Source: an uncultured Collinsella sp. (GTDB lineage: Bacteria > Actinomycetota > Coriobacteriia > Coriobacteriales > Coriobacteriaceae). From it: a DNA stretch of 64,000 nucleotides. The DNA is taken from NCBI GenBank assembly GCA_900557455.1, contig USSM01000003.1, positions 23,877 to 87,876 of the forward strand. Direction: 5' to 3'. Position 1 is the stretch's first letter. The number at the start of each line of letters is the position of its first letter. The notes under the pieces are model-generated. The model was not told the DNA's origin, made no database searches, and was given only the letters and a program-made list of their open reading frames with translations. This document shows positions 61,558 to 64,000 of the stretch, piece by piece. The translations under genes were made by a program, and so were the position numbers.

Positions 61558-62638
61558 CGAATTCGCCAGCCTTATAGAGCTTTTCGAGGTTGTGCCCTTC
61601 CCTTAGCTCCCTATCTGTTGCATTGGCTGCGGAAATTATATTGTGATCCGAAAGAATGAATAAGCAATCTGGCCTAAGGATTTTATTGCTGAACAAATCT
61701 GTATTATGCGATGCGCAAAGTACTTGGCGACCAGTCTGGGACTTAAAATAGTCAACGACCTTCTCGGCGAGATCGTGATGATAGAACGCATCAAACTCAT
61801 CGACAAATAGCAAGGACGGCACACTTGTAGCATGGAAATAATTAAACAGTCGCAGCAGCGCAACAGTGCCGCTTGAACAGTTTTCTGCAAACGGAATAAG
61901 TCGACTTTTTTCAAAGTACAAAGCGATATCACCCGATGGCGTTTCACGCGCAGTAAGGCGTTCTCGAATTCCAAAGTCATTCAAAAAAGCCTGAAGCTCG
62001 GAAACCAAGTCATTCGCAATAACGTTTTCGGCGATGGTAGAGACAAGGCTACGGTCGTTCATATGTGCGTCGCCAATGGCATCCATTGACCGCGCAAACA
62101 TATAAAGCCTAAAAAGAGGCATTGCCCTCTCAAAAGGAATGTTATTGCACACATACGCCAAAACAGAAATGCCGGGAGATTTGAACTCCCAGTTTAATCG
62201 ATCGGCACCAATAGAAGCCAAATCGCCATCGAGCACTTTACCTGCACGGTGGTCGTAATCAAATGCAATCTTGCCGTTAACAGCCACTGTCTCACGAAGA
62301 TAGTCTGTTATCCCAGTCTTTTCGTAACGATAAGCAACTTCGTCATTCCCAAAGCGAAACGTGTAGGCAAAGCACGCCGACGTGACCCCATCAACTGCAC
62401 TGAGGTAATTAGTTTTATTGGAATAGAAGGTCCGACGCCCCACATTTGCTGAAATATCGAGAAGAGCATTGGAGAAATTTGTTTTGCCGACAGCGTTTTT
62501 ACCGTAGATAAGACCACAAGAAACGATGCCCTCATCGATGGCCGACGTATTGAATCTGTAGTCCCTGACATCGGTCAAATTGAAGGTAAATCTATGGGAG
62601 AAGTTTCGGAATCCCTCGACCTCAAAACGCGTTAGCAT
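61550..62638 (-). CDS. AAA_15/AAA_21-type ATPase of a two-gene defence module
   Basis: 362 residues, ABC-like ATPase. N-terminus MLTRFEVEGFRNFSHRFTFN, Walker A GLIYGKNAVGKTNFSNALLD, a signature-like SSGTVALLRLF, Walker B SLLFVDEFDAFYHHDLAEKV and switch His in VLCASHNTDLFSN. The C-terminal DRELREGHNLEKLYKAGEFD is shared by many abortive-infection ATPases. The start ATG 62638 has GGAGG five bases upstream; a longer frame to 62650 lacks support. The gene is AT-richer than the rest of the window. Its promoter and ribosome site lie in a 51-bp palindrome. Confidence 0.85.
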   Translation of the reverse strand: MLTRFEVEGFRNFSHRFTFNLTDVRDYRFNTSAIDEGIVSCGLIYGKNAVGKTNFSNALLDISANVGRRTFYSNKTNYLSAVDGVTSACFAYTFRFGNDEVAYRYEKTGITDYLRETVAVNGKIAFDYDHRAGKVLDGDLASIGADRLNWEFKSPGISVLAYVCNNIPFERAMPLFRLYMFARSMDAIGDAHMNDRSLVSTIAENVIANDLVSELQAFLNDFGIRERLTARETPSGDIALYFEKSRLIPFAENCSSGTVALLRLFNYFHATSVPSLLFVDEFDAFYHHDLAEKVVDYFKSQTGRQVLCASHNTDLFSNKILRPDCLFILSDHNIISAANATDRELREGHNLEKLYKAGEFDV

Positions 62639-62643
62639 CGAAA

Positions 62644-62694
62644 CCTCCATGTTATACTTGTCGTAAAGTTTTTACGGCAAGTATAACATGGAGG
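62644..62694. promoter_or_regulatory. 51-bp near-perfect palindrome carrying divergent promoters
   Basis: Arms 62644-62667 and 62671-62694 are complementary at 23 of 24 positions with a 3-base loop. Each outward-facing half contains TATAAC, preceded by TTGCCG or TTGTCG at 18 bp, and ends in ATGGAGG. On the minus strand this gives the promoter and GGAGG of the ATPase gene. The mirrored half points into the non-coding plus-strand region. Confidence 0.8.
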
Positions 62695-62866
62695 CGAGTT
62701 GGCGAGGACCTTATGGTCGAAGTCAGGTTGTCCAGTGTGTAGTAGTAGGAACGTGAACGATGACGTCGTCAACCTACTTCCCGGCGAGCAGGGCGATCCA
62801 TTGGAAGCGTCTTTATCGTAAAGGATGGGCATCTACAACAACTGGCTCTTGCCGATTTACTACATG

Positions 62867-63199
62867 TTAACGGTGCAAGAGAGCGCCATCGCAAACAACG
62901 CCGTCGCGATTACAAGGCGAACGATCGATGGGTTCAGGTGTGCTGACGTTTAGCTTGGCATCGTGCGATATGACTGCTTTGTAAGGCCGTAAATAGGAAG
63001 ACTGATTCCGGAAGCGACATTTCCCCGCACGACCCCGTCTTTTACGGTACTCCCTGATCCAAGCGTGACTGACGAGGCATTCCAAGGCATCCCGCGCAGC
63101 CTCGTTATCAAAACGCCCAAATATGTGTATCAACGCGAGCATCGAATCATCGGATCGTAACCGGTCGAGTGGAGTCTTAAGCCTGACGAAAACAACCAT
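62867..63199 (-). CDS. Hypothetical protein, doubtful
   Basis: 110-residue open frame in the accessory region (MVVFVRLKTPLDRLRSDDSM, ARDALECLVSHAWIREYRKR, GKCRFRNQSSYLRPYKAVIS). No family is recognised. No good ribosome site is seen, and the basic middle could be a fragment of a transposase or another lost gene. Given the lack of signals it may not be expressed. Confidence 0.25.
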   Translation of the reverse strand: MVVFVRLKTPLDRLRSDDSMLALIHIFGRFDNEAARDALECLVSHAWIREYRKRRGRAGKCRFRNQSSYLRPYKAVISHDAKLNVSTPEPIDRSPCNRDGVVCDGALLHR

Positions 63200-63302
63200 G
63201 AAAGCAAAATCGAAGAGTATGGCGTTGCAAAGCTGAACCCAAGCAAGCCACTGGGACTTATTAATACTATTATCTAATCGATCAATAATCGTAATTAACC
63301 GG

Positions 63303-63956
63303 GTGAAACAATTGTCAGAAGATAAACCGAAATTTCAATACTGGCTTCCAAATGCCGACAACATAAAAACCTGTTGTGAAGATGAGGTCAACTCCGTCGT
63401 TGTCATCGGACCAAATGGATCTGGCAAATCAAAACTCGGTGCATGGATAGAGCAACAAGATTTCGAAAAGGTCCATAGAATCTCAGCACAACGCGATATC
63501 AATTTTTCCGAGAGAATCCCATTAAAAAGCTATGCGGAAGCAGAAGATAATGTCATATACGGTGGCTCTCAATATAAAGAAAACAAAAATGGACGATGGA
63601 AATGGGGCAAGAGCTATACGACAAAGCTCCTTGACGATTTTGATGATGTTTTAGCAGCCCTTATCGCCCAGGTTAATCTTGAAAACCAGCGGTTTATTGA
63701 TAAATGCAGGCATGCAGAGTCCATTTCGGCTGAAAGGCCAGCTATTCCAGTAACCACGCTGGACAAACTTAAAATAATATGGAATGAAGTCTTTCCTCAA
63801 AGAAAGATCGAGCAGGAAGACGCGGCCTTCTACGCGTACTCCCAAAGTAAAACGGATCGCTACAGCGCAACGCAAATGAGTGACGGCGAGCGTTCAGTAC
63901 TATATCTTGCCGCACAAGTTCTTTGTGTCCCAAACGATAAAATAAGGCTCTGTTAG
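63303..63956 (+). pseudogene. AAA family ATPase, 3' end lost at an apparent insertion-sequence junction
   Basis: 217 residues. Walker A in SVVVIGPNGSGKSKLGAWIE, and the ABC-like signature in QMSDGERSVLYLAAQVLCVP. Homologues normally continue at once with a hydrophobic strand and DEPE Walker B; here the frame ends in KIRLC and a stop exactly where GGCTCTGTTAGACC begins at 63946. The gene has no Walker B and is probably inactive. The start is GTG 63303 or TTG 63312 after ACCGGGTGA. AT-rich composition differs from the flanking chromosome. It is likely a defence or repair ATPase; the family is not identified. Confidence 0.65.
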
Positions 63957-64000
63957 ACCAGGATTGACATTCCGCCCCGTCATCTTCTTGCGATTGCACA
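63946..64000. mobile_element. Probable insertion-sequence end (partial)
   Basis: GGCTCTGTTAGACCAGGATT starts where the ATPase frame breaks. On the minus strand the last visible bases are open as CNRKKMTGRNVNPGLTEP, which could be a transposase C-terminus. GGCTCTGTT-type ends are common in IS terminal repeats. The window stops before the element can be confirmed. Confidence 0.4.

Larger units (their letters stand above)
62639..63302. other. Intergenic stretch with palindrome and a weak frame
   Basis: About 660 bases. It holds the 51-bp palindrome (62644-62694), a low-support minus-strand frame (62867-63199) and a shared GACCTTATGGTCG sequence (62707-62719). Otherwise nothing recognisable is seen; probably degraded mobile DNA. 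Confidence 0.6.

Noticed and set aside
62688..62755. Small plus-strand peptide frame starting inside the palindrome (22 codons)
   Set aside because: It begins at the mirrored ATG of the palindrome with no independent ribosome site.
1..64000. CRISPR array or prophage
   Set aside because: No regularly spaced direct repeats, cas-like frames or phage structural genes were seen.

Overview
The window is a GC-rich bacterial chromosome segment, densely packed and mostly encoded on the minus strand. Three things point to Coriobacteriia, most likely a Collinsella-like gut anaerobe: the gene order rimP-nusA-infB-rbfA-nrnA-truB-ribF-dnaG-rpoD and recG-rsmD-coaD-yceD-rpmF-plsX-acpP-rnc-smc-ftsY-ffh, the sucrose PTS metabolism, and the style of the intergenic hairpins. 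The genus is inferred from recalled family resemblance, because no search could be run.

Region 1 (1-6.3 kb, minus): an AI-2E-type permease (cut by the edge), a SigB/SigF-like sigma factor, a GHKL-fold RsbW-like protein lacking key ATP-site residues, a DUF948-like membrane protein, rarA, dgt and a small prepilin peptidase. Region 2 (6.3-14 kb): a processive GT2 glycosyltransferase, an RluD-type pseudouridine synthase, lspA, and ileS behind a clear T-box riboswitch. A plus-strand iron-containing alcohol/glycerol dehydrogenase follows. Region 3 (14-22 kb): DUF523, ftsH, a CobO-like P-loop protein, a MATE exporter, a SpoU methyltransferase and thyA-folA. It ends with a plus-strand DUF134-NifX fusion whose promoter is flanked by two identical palindromes.

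Region 4 (22-37 kb, minus) is a long housekeeping run: fatty-acid and phospholipid initiation (fakA, plsX, acpP), translation and RNA (rpmF, rnc, rsmD), coaD, chromosome and SRP functions (smc, ftsY, ffh) and recG. A tRNA-Asn follows. Region 5 (37-49 kb, minus) is the rimP-nusA-infB operon with dnaG and rpoD; an intrinsic terminator sits in the short rimP leader, and NusA carries a Cys/His-rich C-terminal finger. Region 6 (49-60.3 kb): a DUF5067-like lipoprotein, leuS, an IMP dehydrogenase of the Tritrichomonas-like class, a ModE/LysR-like HTH protein and a PLP-fold protein with Arg where the Schiff-base Lys is expected. It closes with a sucrose unit (LacI regulator, PTS EIIBC, GH32 hydrolase) carrying three TGAAA-type operators.

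Region 7 (60.3-64 kb) is different: lower GC, long non-coding stretches, an AAA ATPase plus TOPRIM-like two-gene module that looks like phage defence, and a second ATPase gene cut off by what looks like an insertion-sequence end. The module's promoter and Shine-Dalgarno lie inside a 51-bp near-perfect palindrome. Across the window, intergenic hairpins share a GGGAC-type core. They include two near-identical terminators in opposite orientation and three long inverted repeats, which suggests a dispersed repeat family.
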